Program-made: the position numbers and the translations under genes
The notes under the pieces: generated by a model
The model's input: only the letters and a program-made list of their open reading frames with translations
What the model was told of the DNA's origin: nothing
Databases searched by the model: none
Shown: piece after piece, positions 8,631-16,903 of the stretch
Layout of the letters: every line of letters begins with the position of its first letter
Position numbering within the stretch: position 1 is the stretch's first letter
Assembly (NCBI GenBank): GCA_900107365.1
Contig: FNPS01000005.1
Span: 310,001-374,000 of the forward strand
DNA length: 64,000 nucleotides
Direction of reading: 5' to 3'
DNA from: Flavobacterium aquidurense
GTDB lineage: Bacteria; Bacteroidota; Bacteroidia; Flavobacteriales; Flavobacteriaceae

Positions 8631-9365
8631 TTTTAATTTTGGTTTCACTTTATTAAAAAATGACTGATAAATATTGTTGTGTTCAGCATTTGTAATTCTT
8701 GAAAAGCCGCAATTATCAAAACATATTCTTAGATAGTTGATAAAGGTAGTATTGTGTTCTTCATTTAAAAATTTTGCATCAATACTTGGTTTTGATGTGA
8801 TTTGTATCGAATAGGACTGGCCTCCACTAATATTGTCTTTGTGTAGATAATCTGCTGAAAGATCTAATGAAACAAAACCCTCATCTTCAAAATATTGTTC
8901 AAAATCTTCTAATGCATATTCGTTTGTAGCCATTGTAACTAGTTCGTCGAGACTGATAATTTGGATTGGATCTGCACATTCCCAAATGAAATTTTCATTA
9001 GTCTCATAATCCCAACCAAAATTACAAGCACCAACGATTTTATAAAACATCTTTAAAGATATTGGCACAAATCCGAAAGGTTTAATAGATTCGTCAAGTT
9101 GTTGTAAAAGAGAATCTGTATTCGAGAAAGGTTTAATCAAGGGACGTTCAAAATTGAATTGAAAGTTGGTTTTAAAAAGATAATTGATGTCTAGTAACTC
9201 TTTGTAAATAACATCTAAATTATAAGAAACTCTTTCAAAAGTCTCCGTCATGACTTTTTCTATATCAACAATATTATCTGGTAAAAATGCATCTTCACCT
9301 AATTTATAAATGTCATCGTAAACCTTTTTAGTTTCGCCATTTAAGTATCTATCATAAAACGTCAT
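8622..9365 (-). CDS. Protein of unknown function, 247 aa (possible SUKH-like)
   Basis: A soluble 247-aa acidic protein with no signal peptide. I do not recognise a domain with confidence. The central part (FGFVPISLKMFYKIVGACNFGWDY...) is reminiscent of SMI1/KNR4 (SUKH) proteins, where a 'P..l..fY...nG' block is typical and many members are immunity proteins. The resemblance is weak, and no toxin gene lies beside it. The gene is 25 bases from the PhzF-like gene upstream, so co-transcription is possible. The stop codon is embedded in the shared terminator hairpin. Confidence 0.5.
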   Translation of the reverse strand: MTFYDRYLNGETKKVYDDIYKLGEDAFLPDNIVDIEKVMTETFERVSYNLDVIYKELLDINYLFKTNFQFNFERPLIKPFSNTDSLLQQLDESIKPFGFVPISLKMFYKIVGACNFGWDYETNENFIWECADPIQIISLDELVTMATNEYALEDFEQYFEDEGFVSLDLSADYLHKDNISGGQSYSIQITSKPSIDAKFLNEEHNTTFINYLRICFDNCGFSRITNAEHNNIYQSFFNKVKPKLKEI

Positions 9366-9390
9366 AAAACTATTATGTAGTTTGAAAATA

Positions 9391-10293
9391 TTATAAATAA
9401 AGTTCCCCTTTCATCGTAATAATCGACGAACCACCAACCAAAATATCTTCTTCACGATTCATAACTTCAATCATGGAAGCCTGTTTTAGTTTGACACCTT
9501 GCAGAATTTTATATTCTTTCTCTGATTTGGTGAATTTCTTTTGCGTTAAAAAGCCAATTAGTGGTCCTGCAGCCGTTCCTGTAGCAGGATCTTCATATAT
9601 TCCGATTATGGGATTGAAGAATCTTGTTTCTACTATGTGTTCCTGATTTTCATCAGCAAGGGTGAAACAATAAAAACCTTCGAATTTATATTCTTTTGAG
9701 ATTTCGATTAAGAGTTGGTTGTCCGGTACAATACTATTGAGTACCTGACTGTTTTTTATTGGAACCATCGTATGGGCAACTTCTGTTTTGACAATTGTCG
9801 GAACAAAGGCATTTACATCTAAATCCTCTATTTTTAAACCCAATGCTACAGCAATTCTATAAGTTGGAATTTCTTGTTTAATGACAGCCGATTTTTGATG
9901 CATTTGCACAACCGGATATTGTGTAACCGGGTCAAAACTTACCGTTAAAGGAATGGCAGAATGTTTCATGATTACAAAACGCTCACTTTCATTTTGTTCC
10001 TCAAAAATGGGTATTTTTTTTAGCAAAGCGCCACAAACAGCACCGAGTAAATTATGACCCGCGCCATCAATTTCAAAACCTGTTGGTGTAAAAGAACGAA
10101 CGTTAAGTGCTTTTTGTTTTGTGGAATAATAGACAAATGATGTCTCAGAATAGCCAAATTCTTTTGAGATATTTTGATAGGTTTCTAATTCTAAATCACC
10201 ATTTGTAAAAACAACCGACAACGGGTTTCCTTTATAACTTTTATTCGAGAATACATCTAAAACGTAGTATTGTAAAGTAGTTCTGCTTTCCAT
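9391..10293 (-). CDS. PhzF-family isomerase
   Basis: 300 aa, the usual PhzF length, made of two diaminopimelate-epimerase-like halves. The N-terminal YVLDVFSNKSYKGNPLSVV block is diagnostic. Glu50 in GYSETSF matches the catalytic glutamate of the family. GAGHNLLG and the second-half EDPATGTAAG complete the signature. PhzF itself isomerises a phenazine precursor, but no phenazine genes occur here, so a different isomerase or epimerase substrate is likely. The gene may be transcribed with the following unknown gene. Confidence 0.88.
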   Translation of the reverse strand: MESRTTLQYYVLDVFSNKSYKGNPLSVVFTNGDLELETYQNISKEFGYSETSFVYYSTKQKALNVRSFTPTGFEIDGAGHNLLGAVCGALLKKIPIFEEQNESERFVIMKHSAIPLTVSFDPVTQYPVVQMHQKSAVIKQEIPTYRIAVALGLKIEDLDVNAFVPTIVKTEVAHTMVPIKNSQVLNSIVPDNQLLIEISKEYKFEGFYCFTLADENQEHIVETRFFNPIIGIYEDPATGTAAGPLIGFLTQKKFTKSEKEYKILQGVKLKQASMIEVMNREEDILVGGSSIITMKGELYL

Positions 10294-10379
10294 TGTTTAT
10301 TTTTTTGATGAATGAAATTATAGATAGAGGATAAAGTTACTATTTGTCGTTCAATCAAAATGATAAACATTTGTTATTT

Positions 10380-10937
10380 TTACAACATTCGTTTCTGCTC
10401 TCCGCTAAATTTTATTGCTTTCTCCAATCTTGAAAGTCTGGTTTTTTCTTGTTTGGCGCTCATAATTACGTGAATTATTACTTTTTTGTACGATGGCGCC
10501 TGATTATTGAAATATTCCCAAGCTATTTTATTGGCTTTAAATTGCTTTTCGAACTCCGGGTCGAGAACATACGCTTCATTTTCATGAGAGTAAATTTTAG
10601 ATCTTTCGTCAGATTTTAATTCGAAAGCTTTTAATCCGGCTTCTTTCATCAATCCGGCTTTTGTGAGAACTTCGACTTTTTTAATATTGATAACACTCCA
10701 GATACTAGATTTTTTTCTCGGTGTAAATCTAATTGTATAACTTTCTTGGTCAATTGACTTACGAACGCCATCAATCCAGCCAAAACAAAGCGCCTGATCT
10801 ACAGATTCTGACCAGGTCATACATGGTTTTTTGGTACTCACTCTATAGAAACCAACGATAAGTTCGGTTTCAGTTTGGTGATGCTTTTCTAACCATGCTC
10901 TGAATTTTTCCTGTGTTGCGAAGAAGGTTGGGTTCAT
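10380..10937 (-). CDS. YdeI/OmdA-family protein
   Basis: 185 aa. The N-terminal half (FRAWLEKHHQTETELIVGFYRV, then WSESVDQALCFGWIDG and the FTPRKKSSIWSVIN block) matches the YdeI/OmpD-associated family. The C-terminal R-S-R-L-E-K-A helix also fits. The family has been linked to bacteriocin or antimicrobial-peptide tolerance in enterobacteria, but the biochemical role is unclear. It precedes a lipoprotein gene only three bases away on the same strand (stop of that gene at 10940), so order and spacing imply an operon. Confidence 0.82.
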   Translation of the reverse strand: MNPTFFATQEKFRAWLEKHHQTETELIVGFYRVSTKKPCMTWSESVDQALCFGWIDGVRKSIDQESYTIRFTPRKKSSIWSVINIKKVEVLTKAGLMKEAGLKAFELKSDERSKIYSHENEAYVLDPEFEKQFKANKIAWEYFNNQAPSYKKVIIHVIMSAKQEKTRLSRLEKAIKFSGEQKRML

Positions 10938-10939
10938 TT

Positions 10940-11458
10940 TTATTTATTTTTTAAAGAAGGAGGCAATGGTGGGCGATCAAAAATAGGTGCTTGATCACCA
11001 AAATAAATAGGCTTTATAGTTTTAATAAATGTAAGCTCTTTTTGAAATTCTCTTAAAAAATGATCGCAATCATAGAGTTTATCGGGTGCTGTACCACCAT
11101 AAATGAATATTAATTTTTTTTTATTATTGTTTAAAATTTCAAACTGTAAGCTTCCTCCATCAGCAATGTTTTCTTGTTGATAATAAGTAGAAAACTGATT
11201 AAAATTTAAACTCTTAAAAAATTTCTCAAGCCTGGTTTTTTGATGTTTATTTAGTACTGCATAAAAGTTTTCTTTGGGTTCAGGAAATCTTTTTTGAAAA
11301 TAAACTGTATCACTTTTTGTAAACTTAATTGAATTGTCTTGACGCAGTCCAGAACCAGACAAAATGAAACTATCAAACGGAAATTCGTTCACTTCTTCTT
11401 TTTTACATCCGAAGAAAATAAATACGATTGTAACTAATAAAACTCCTTTTCTCATCAT
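10940..11458 (-). CDS. Lipoprotein of unknown function, 172 aa
   Basis: The N-terminus (RKGVLLVTIVFIFFGC) is a lipoprotein signal peptide with a lipobox ending at Cys18, followed by KKEE. The mature region has no family I recognise. It includes YFQKRFPEPKENFYAVL, a Lys-rich strand (NNNKKKLIFIYGG), and a Pro-rich tail (PPLPPSLKNK). It lies nine bases from the 93-aa membrane protein gene upstream and three bases from the YdeI-like gene downstream, so the three are probably one unit. A periplasmic or surface role is inferred from the lipobox only. Confidence 0.65.
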   Translation of the reverse strand: MMRKGVLLVTIVFIFFGCKKEEVNEFPFDSFILSGSGLRQDNSIKFTKSDTVYFQKRFPEPKENFYAVLNKHQKTRLEKFFKSLNFNQFSTYYQQENIADGGSLQFEILNNNKKKLIFIYGGTAPDKLYDCDHFLREFQKELTFIKTIKPIYFGDQAPIFDRPPLPPSLKNK

Positions 11459-11467
11459 TTAAAATTA

Positions 11468-11749
11468 TTACAAATTTACAACCGCTCTTATAAGCCATAA
11501 AAGTATAATAAATCCCAGAAAAGAGAATTGTACTTTATTCACTTTTTGATTCCCAAACTTCCGGACTAAAAACCGATCGATCAATATAACTAACAAAACA
11601 GGAATCAGGCAAAACAAAATGTAAATTCCCATTAAGCCGTCTTCTGCGGAGTTGCCGTTTATTAGGATAATGGCGTAAATTATTCCTGCTATAATGGAGA
11701 GAATTCCTGCGATGTAGAATAGAGTTAGGTTTTTTGGGAGTTTGGTCAT
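11468..11749 (-). CDS. Small three-helix membrane protein
   Basis: 93 aa with three predicted membrane helices (LTLFYIAGILSIIAGIIYAI, IYILFCLIPVLLVILI and FLGFIILLWLIRAVV). There are no catalytic motifs. It closely precedes the lipoprotein gene and follows AbiH by 31 bases on the same strand. Function is unknown. Its location beside an AbiH gene does not by itself imply a defence role. Confidence 0.6.
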   Translation of the reverse strand: MTKLPKNLTLFYIAGILSIIAGIIYAIILINGNSAEDGLMGIYILFCLIPVLLVILIDRFLVRKFGNQKVNKVQFSFLGFIILLWLIRAVVNL

Positions 11750-11780
11750 TACTTAATTGTTTTGCAAATAATGTTTAAGA

Positions 11781-12767
11781 TTATTCTTTTAGAATATCTT
11801 TAAACATGGAGCAATTTACTCCAATATAGATTCTGTCTTCAATTATCTTTTTTTCTTCTTCAGATAACGATAATTTAGTTCTTGTTAAAAAGAGTCTTTT
11901 TAAAGCACGTTCTTTACGAGCTTTAAGATGTGGAGTTCTGGGATTTATATCCTCACACCTTGTAAAAATTATCAATCTCGAATCGTCTTTTAATTTATTT
12001 CCGATTAATTCCCACCAAATATTGTCAGTTTCTCCAATCGATGAACCAAAAAGACAAATAAGATTTGCTTGTTTTATTTGATTGGTACAAAGATTGTCGA
12101 CATTATGTTTTTGTGCTTTGTTGCAATTACTTTTTATCAGTGTTTCCAAAACATCTTGATTTTCATGAAAAACAGAATTTTTTATTTGCGATTTATCGTT
12201 TACCCCCATAATCATCCGATCATTTAGATAACCATGTAAGTGTTGAATTCCTCTCAAAAAAATTGATGCGTTGTTATGCGTTCCTATTTTATTATTAATA
12301 ATTTTATTGTCTAGTAAAGATTCTAGTACTTGTGTGTAATTTAGAGTAATAATATTTATTGACCAATCATGATGTTTCCATTTGTTTTTATACTCAACAA
12401 TTTCATCACTATCTGCTTTTAATAGTACTTTTTCTGGGAAGGAAAGATATTCGTGAAGCTTTTGTTTGTCTACTTTACTAAAGTCAATTTTCTTTTCTTC
12501 TTCAGATAAATAATTTGAAAGCTTTTCTCCAATATCAAAGATAACTTCATCTATTTCTTCCGTGGAATTTAAGTGCTCTGTATATTCTCCAAGTGATAAT
12601 TCTAAATCCGACCAATCTTTTAATTTATTAGATATTGTATTTTTTAGATTATTTAGAAGAATTCCATCAGATGGAATAGTTTGGTAATATTCATAAAAAT
12701 CGCTATACCGAGTTTTCATACCAAGATTAATATCAAAACCATTTCCAATAATAAAAACAATATTCAT
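11781..12767 (-). CDS. AbiH-family abortive infection protein
   Basis: 328 aa. The N-terminus IVFIIGNGFDINLGMKTRYS is the hallmark of AbiH, where GNGFD precedes LgLKTxYsdF. Further matches are ITLNYTQVLE, HLHGYLNDRMIMGVND and LFGSSIGETDNIWWELIGNKL, spread as in the family. AbiH from lactococcal plasmids makes phage-infected cells abort; its mechanism is poorly defined. The gene stands without recognisable partner defence genes and looks more AT-rich than its neighbours, hinting at acquisition. It may head an operon with the three small genes downstream. Confidence 0.85.
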   Translation of the reverse strand: MNIVFIIGNGFDINLGMKTRYSDFYEYYQTIPSDGILLNNLKNTISNKLKDWSDLELSLGEYTEHLNSTEEIDEVIFDIGEKLSNYLSEEEKKIDFSKVDKQKLHEYLSFPEKVLLKADSDEIVEYKNKWKHHDWSINIITLNYTQVLESLLDNKIINNKIGTHNNASIFLRGIQHLHGYLNDRMIMGVNDKSQIKNSVFHENQDVLETLIKSNCNKAQKHNVDNLCTNQIKQANLICLFGSSIGETDNIWWELIGNKLKDDSRLIIFTRCEDINPRTPHLKARKERALKRLFLTRTKLSLSEEEKKIIEDRIYIGVNCSMFKDILKE

Positions 12768-12888
12768 TTTTTAAAATATAATTTGTTTGTTACTTTTCTT
12801 ATGATAAAAGTTAAATTCTGAAGAGTTGCTAAAATACTCTTTTTTATTTCAAAATAATCTCACAAAACTAAATTTTCTTATGAAACTG

Positions 12889-12998
12889 TGAGCGTTAGGG
12901 ATGGAAGCGGCATCCTTTTGCGATACCTTGAATTCTCTCTTAAGACGAAACTTCAATCGCAAAAGATATAGCGGACAGCCCGACCGGAGGGAACGCCC
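12889..12998. ncRNA. Candidate structured RNA element
   Basis: This 110-base element is GC-richer than its surroundings and strongly structured. GCGTT (12892-12896) pairs with AACGC (12992-12996) as a closing stem. CTTTTGCGAT (12915-12924) pairs perfectly with ATCGCAAAAG (12956-12965). Single-stranded blocks such as GATGGAAGCGGCATCC and TATAGCGGACAGCCCGACC look like conserved motifs. From memory, similar blocks recur in other Bacteroidota intergenic regions; I cannot name the family. Strand is undetermined. The plus strand would lie directly upstream of the small gene at 13060, but that gene has its own -7 element after the RNA. Confidence 0.6.
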
Positions 12999-13023
12999 AA
13001 AATGTTATTGTCATTCATTTTCT

Positions 13024-13031
13024 TATATTTG
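13024..13031 (+). promoter_or_regulatory. Promoter -7 element of the small basic protein
   Basis: TATATTTG matches TAnnTTTG, 28 bases before the ATG at 13060. An ATTG about 18 bases upstream could serve as the -33 element. Confidence 0.55.
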
Positions 13032-13059
13032 CACAACAAAGTACTAAACCATAGAAATC

Positions 13060-13230
13060 ATGGCAAAAGGACCTGAGAAAAATACGAAAAACAAGGCTTT
13101 ACATACCAAATTGCTCAACAGGAAGAAAGCCAAAATTCAGGAAGAAAAGAGAGAACGCGCCTTGCGTTTGAAAGCTTTGGTGGCAAAAATGAACGAAAAG
13201 CAGCGTACAGACGGAGCTGAAGGCATATAA
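13060..13230 (+). CDS. Small basic protein, 56 aa
   Basis: A 56-aa frame from ATG 13060 to TAA 13230. The sequence is very rich in Lys and Arg (MAKGPEKNTKNKALHTKLLN, then RKKAKIQEEKRERALRLKAL) and predicted to be mostly helical. No signal or membrane segment is present. I recall similar short basic proteins in flavobacterial genomes but cannot name a family. Nucleic-acid or ribosome binding is a plausible inference from charge. It is supported by a well-placed -7 promoter element and by coding-like codon use. Confidence 0.65.
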   Translation: MAKGPEKNTKNKALHTKLLNRKKAKIQEEKRERALRLKALVAKMNEKQRTDGAEGI

Positions 13231-13300
13231 ATTCAGATTGTATTTCTTTTCTGTTTTTATTTAACTGAAATTTGCAAATCAATCTCAAAACAAAAATTAA

Positions 13301-13843
13301 ATGGAGGAATTCGGTAGAATAATAGTTTCTGAAACGGCAATGAATAGTGAAAATCTTCATGATTTGATTCATTCTAATATTTCAGTTATCAATTTAATGC
13401 GCGAAGAAGGTGTCGACGACGAATTTATTCACGCTGACGCTTTAATGAGTTATTATCTTGATTATTATTGGTCCCAATATGCCGAGGGAAATTTTGCCCA
13501 GTTTGTTTATAAATCGGCTTGGAATAAAGAATTAAACGAATTAATCGAAGAAGGCCTGGCCTTGATTGGCGCCGAAAAACACCTGGAATTGTTTCAACAG
13601 CAAAGCAAGAGAGTCAAATTGATGAGCAGCGTTAAGCTGAATAAATTTGTGAGCGGGAAATTTGAAGGCGTGAATCCGGTTCGCGATTCTTTGAACAATG
13701 ATACTTTTTATGAATTAGAAGAAAATTTAGTAACCTTAAACGCTAATTTCCTGAAAAACCACCCTGACTTTGAAGTGCTTTCGGTAGATGATATGTTTGC
13801 TACTTTGGAGGAATATGTGGGGCATGAGATTAAGCGCGCTTAA
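13301..13843 (+). CDS. DMP19-like (DUF4375) protein
   Basis: 180 aa, soluble. The central region (LMSYYLDYYWSQYAEGNFAQFVY, then ELIEEGLALIGAEKHLELF) fits the DMP19/DUF4375 pattern, in which an acidic helical protein carries an 'evxnGGfxQfxyN'-like block followed by a helix with 'aLxxIGa'. The prototype from Neisseria is a DNA-mimic that sequesters a transcription factor; most relatives are uncharacterised. This protein is acidic overall, in keeping with that. A decayed copy of its 3' end occurs 180 bases downstream (14006-14025). It is probably monocistronic. Confidence 0.6.
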   Translation: MEEFGRIIVSETAMNSENLHDLIHSNISVINLMREEGVDDEFIHADALMSYYLDYYWSQYAEGNFAQFVYKSAWNKELNELIEEGLALIGAEKHLELFQQQSKRVKLMSSVKLNKFVSGKFEGVNPVRDSLNNDTFYELEENLVTLNANFLKNHPDFEVLSVDDMFATLEEYVGHEIKRA

Positions 13844-13860
13844 GGTTTTTAGTTAAAAAA

Positions 13861-13965
13861 AAGGTTTTACCACCGAGATACACTAAGATTTTACACAGAG
13901 ATACACAAAGGTTTTTTAAAATAACTTTGTGTATCTCTGTGCTGTTTTTGTGAATCTCTGCGAAA
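13861..13965. repeat. Class A palindrome, first tandem copy
   Basis: A perfect 17-bp inverted repeat, CACAGAGATACACAAAG (13894-13910) with its complement (13925-13941). It is nested in a weaker outer pair built from the same words (ACCGAGATACACTAAG and GTGAATCTCTGCG). It begins 18 bases after the stop of the DMP19-like gene. Confidence 0.85.
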
Positions 13966-13989
13966 TAATTCTACTCTCAATTAGTTGTT

Positions 13990-14025
13990 TTTTTGGTACT
14001 TTTAGGTGAGATTAAACGTGCTTAA
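13990..14025 (+). pseudogene. Decayed duplicate of the 3' end of the DMP19-like gene
   Basis: The sequence at 14006-14025 matches 17 of 20 bases of the gene's own end (13824-13843). In frame it still reads EIKRA-stop, and two of the three differences are synonymous (AAG/AAA Lys, CGC/CGT Arg). Weaker similarity (TACTTT, AGG) extends upstream to about 13990. It separates two class A palindromes, which suggests that gene end plus repeat was once duplicated in tandem. Confidence 0.5.
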
Positions 14026-14043
14026 TTAATTTAACCGCAAAAA

Positions 14044-14172
14044 GTTTTACCACAGAGTAACGCAAAGGTTTCACAGAGAATCACAAAGTTCTTATTTAAT
14101 CTGGCAAAGTCACAAATTTAATTCCCTTTGTGTAACTCTGTGAAAATTCTTTGTGTATCTCTGTGGTAAAAT
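14044..14172. repeat. Class A palindrome, second tandem copy
   Basis: Two nested inverted repeats. The outer arms are 14045-14067 and 14149-14171 (20 of 23 positions; TTTTACCACAGAG core). The inner arms are 14069-14088 and 14126-14145 (17 of 20; TTTCACAGAG core). It ends about 20 bases before a TAnnnTTTG-like promoter and the next start. Confidence 0.85.
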
Positions 14173-14209
14173 GCTTAATTTTAGTTCTGTATAAATTTTG
14201 CTCATATTT

Positions 14210-14776
14210 ATGGAAGAACTAACGCACATCAAGTCGATTATCGGGATTATTTTGGGGTTGAGTTTAACACACCTTATTAAGGGATCGGTTATTTTTATTC
14301 AGCATCCGGGGCGAAAGAAAATCTATTTTGTACACTCGCTTTGGGTGTTTTATGTTTTTTTGCTGATTATTCATTTTTGGTGGTGGGAGTTTAATCTGAA
14401 GCTGATAACGGAATGGTATTTTGTAGATTACTTTTTTATCATCTGTTATATTCTGATTTATTATCTGCTCTGCGCGATTTTGTATCCTGACGATCTTGTG
14501 GATTATACGGGTTATGAAGATTACTTTTATTCTCGTAAAAACTGGTTCTTTGCGATTCTGGCCATGAGTTTTATTGCCGACATGATTGATACAGCTATAA
14601 AAGGCGGAAACTACTTTTTGTACAATCAAACAGAATATTATGTAAGGATCGCGTCACATGTTGCGCTTTGTTTAGTGGCAATAAAAATTCATAATAAAAT
14701 TTTTCATACTGTGTTAGCGATACTTTTTATCGTTTATGAGCTCTCTTATATATTAAGATTGTTTAATATTGAGTAG
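14210..14776 (+). CDS. Multi-pass membrane protein of unknown function
   Basis: 188 aa from the ATG at 14210; the frame could extend to a TTG at 14198, but that would sit in the promoter region. Six hydrophobic segments are predicted, including IIGIILGLSLTHLIKG, LWVFYVFLLIIHFWWWEF, YFFIICYILIYYLLCAILY and a C-terminal TVLAILFIVYELSYIL. No family is recognised. A TA-nnn-TTTG element ends ten bases before the ATG, so the message would have a very short leader. It is monocistronic. Confidence 0.65.
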   Translation: MEELTHIKSIIGIILGLSLTHLIKGSVIFIQHPGRKKIYFVHSLWVFYVFLLIIHFWWWEFNLKLITEWYFVDYFFIICYILIYYLLCAILYPDDLVDYTGYEDYFYSRKNWFFAILAMSFIADMIDTAIKGGNYFLYNQTEYYVRIASHVALCLVAIKIHNKIFHTVLAILFIVYELSYILRLFNIE

Positions 14777-14825
14777 AAATGGCTTTTTGATGATAATAAT
14801 TTATAATTGTAAGGATAGTATTGTT

Positions 14826-14833
14826 TATATTTG
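14826..14833 (+). promoter_or_regulatory. Promoter -7 element of the PKD lipoprotein
   Basis: TATATTTG, an exact TAnnTTTG match, 39 bases before the ATG at 14873. Confidence 0.55.
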
Positions 14834-14872
14834 TATGAATAACATTTTAAAAAATACCTAAAAACTAAAATC

Positions 14873-15232
14873 ATGAAAAAAACGGCGACAATTTTGTTTT
14901 TCGTTGCATTATTAACTTTAAATCTTTCTTGCGGGAAAGATGATATAGAAAAAGGAATTGACTGTGTTGCTGAATCGATCTATGAAAAAGTAAAACATAC
15001 AGCAGATGCTACCGATCCTAAAAAAATCAATTTTTCAGTTGAATACACCGGAAGTAAAACATTAAAATCTGTAAAATGGACATTTGGAGACGGAAGTCCA
15101 TCTGTAGATGGTGTATCTGTTTCTCATACTTATAGTGCTGCCGGAACTTATTCGGTAAAAGCGGATATAACTGTTGAGGAGGGAAAAGGTACTTGTACGT
15201 CCTCTCCTGTAAAAAGTGTTACTGTAAATTAA
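14873..15232 (+). CDS. PKD-domain lipoprotein
   Basis: 119 aa. The signal peptide ends in a lipobox (LNLSCG, Cys20). The mature protein is a single PKD (Ig-like) domain, recognised by VKWTFGDGSPS, the later SHTYSAAGTYSVKADI and the closing beta strand VKSVTVN. PKD domains usually mediate protein or polysaccharide contacts at the cell surface. Two cysteines (CVAES and GTCTSSP) could form a disulfide. It has its own promoter and a strong terminator, so it is monocistronic. The binding partner is unknown. Confidence 0.85.
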   Translation: MKKTATILFFVALLTLNLSCGKDDIEKGIDCVAESIYEKVKHTADATDPKKINFSVEYTGSKTLKSVKWTFGDGSPSVDGVSVSHTYSAAGTYSVKADITVEEGKGTCTSSPVKSVTVN

Positions 15233-15238
15233 AATATT

Positions 15239-15284
15239 CTGAACCCATTAAATGTAAAGGTTGCATTTAATGGGTTCAGTTTTT
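15239..15284 (+). terminator. Terminator of the PKD lipoprotein gene
   Basis: A perfect 16-bp stem (CTGAACCCATTAAATG and its complement, 15239-15279) with a nine-base loop, followed by TTTTT. Confidence 0.9.
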
Positions 15285-15354
15285 GATAGGTTATTTTCTG
15301 CCGAGTCCTGAAATTTCGCTCGTAATGATTTTAGTTATTTAAAATAGATTCAAA

Positions 15355-16899
15355 ATGAGATATAAATGCGTGCAGATATTGCTTTTTCTTCTTGTTGAAA
15401 TAGGCTTTTCTCAAAATAAAATTAATCTTTTTTCGGAGATCAATTATAGTTCTATTCCAGCGGTTTCTTTAAATGAGTACAAATCGGTTCAGGAACGTAA
15501 TATCAGATTTCAAAATCCCAATATTGCTTTAGGAATTGCCATTTCGGGCGGTGGTTCGAGAGCGCAGTTTTTCAGTATGGGTGTTCTTTTGGGTTTAGAA
15601 GAAATTCAGGAAAACAACCAGCAACGTAACTTCTTAAATGAAATCGATTATTTCTCAACCGTTTCGGGAGGTTGCTATTCGGCTGGTTATTATTTGACAA
15701 TTTTAAAAAATAAACTCAATCACGATAATTGTACCTTTAATGAGTTTTATTTCTCCAAAGCCGATGCATTTAAAGATTATGTAGATAAATCGGCTACGAT
15801 TTTGTCACTTTTAAACAACAGCCGAAACGAAAAAGGAGATAAAATTTCGATGACGCAACGACTCGATTCGGAAATTCTGCAATACGACAACATCAATCCT
15901 GATAATCCGAACAAGTTTGCCACCCAAATGTTGATGTCTGATTTTTTTGTTCCGAAGGAAAGTAAAAATACCCCCAGTTTACCTATGATGGTTGCCAACG
16001 GAACAGCTTATAACAACGGAGAACGCATTCCGTTTATGCCTCACATTATTCGGGGTTTGAATCTGAATTCGTCTTTGGCACCCAATAAAGCCACAATTCC
16101 TTTAAATCATAATGAGGTAAATGACGGTTTCGATTTTCCGGTTACGTATGCCATTACTGCCAGTTCTGCTTTTCCGGGTGTTTTGCCCAAAGTGAAATTC
16201 GGTGTAAAAAATCAGCAGAAAATATTATGTATTATCGATGGTGGGGCTTCGGATAATATGGGATATAAAACTTTGGTCGAATTGCTTAACAATGATTCTA
16301 AAGTAGATAATAAAAACAAACGCGCCCTTTTTATTGATTGTCTGGGGCAGGGAAAAAAAGAACCTTATATCAGTGATGAAAAAATTAAACTGATTTCACT
16401 TTTCGAAACGGCATCTTTATATACAGTTCAAACGCGCTATATTACTTTTGACAGAGATGTCGAAAATTTAATGGATCGTTATAAAATTCCGGTTTCTAAT
16501 TATCAGGTTATTGGTTTTACAACGCTTCGGGATCATTTGTTAAAGATGGACAAAGATCAGAAGTATGAAGATTTGGTAACCGAATTAAAAAATTCAGACG
16601 ATGATTATTCAACCTGGTTGCGATTTTATGGCAATTTCAAAAAAGAATTAATTGATCAGTTTGGAGAACTCAGCTTTACAAAAGATAAAGATGGAGAAGT
16701 TATTCTGGCTACTTTAACCAGAGAGAAATTCAGTGAATTGACACCGTCTGAAATTCTGATTTTATATGAATTTGCCTCTCATGTGCAAACCAAACTTCGA
16801 ATTGCCCCGGAAGAAAGAGAGGTTTTATTGCTTTCCGGCCGTCTGGCAACCTTTTTGAAAACAAACGAACTTAAGGAATTATTGGTGGAGCGTAAATGA
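15355..16899 (+). CDS. Secreted patatin-like phospholipase
   Basis: 514 aa with a signal peptide ending GFSQ. The patatin oxyanion loop is GGGSR at about residues 65-69. The nucleophile is probably Ser104 in STVSGGC, where the usual first Gly of GxSxG is Val-preceded. The dyad Asp is Asp295 in IDGGASDN. The C-terminal 200 residues are helical and unassigned. Patatin enzymes hydrolyse acyl groups from phospholipids. The signal suggests a periplasmic or exported role rather than the cytosol. No close partner gene is seen, and a class A repeat follows the stop. Confidence 0.85.
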   Translation: MRYKCVQILLFLLVEIGFSQNKINLFSEINYSSIPAVSLNEYKSVQERNIRFQNPNIALGIAISGGGSRAQFFSMGVLLGLEEIQENNQQRNFLNEIDYFSTVSGGCYSAGYYLTILKNKLNHDNCTFNEFYFSKADAFKDYVDKSATILSLLNNSRNEKGDKISMTQRLDSEILQYDNINPDNPNKFATQMLMSDFFVPKESKNTPSLPMMVANGTAYNNGERIPFMPHIIRGLNLNSSLAPNKATIPLNHNEVNDGFDFPVTYAITASSAFPGVLPKVKFGVKNQQKILCIIDGGASDNMGYKTLVELLNNDSKVDNKNKRALFIDCLGQGKKEPYISDEKIKLISLFETASLYTVQTRYITFDRDVENLMDRYKIPVSNYQVIGFTTLRDHLLKMDKDQKYEDLVTELKNSDDDYSTWLRFYGNFKKELIDQFGELSFTKDKDGEVILATLTREKFSELTPSEILILYEFASHVQTKLRIAPEEREVLLLSGRLATFLKTNELKELLVERK

Positions 16900-16903
16900 T
16901 TTT

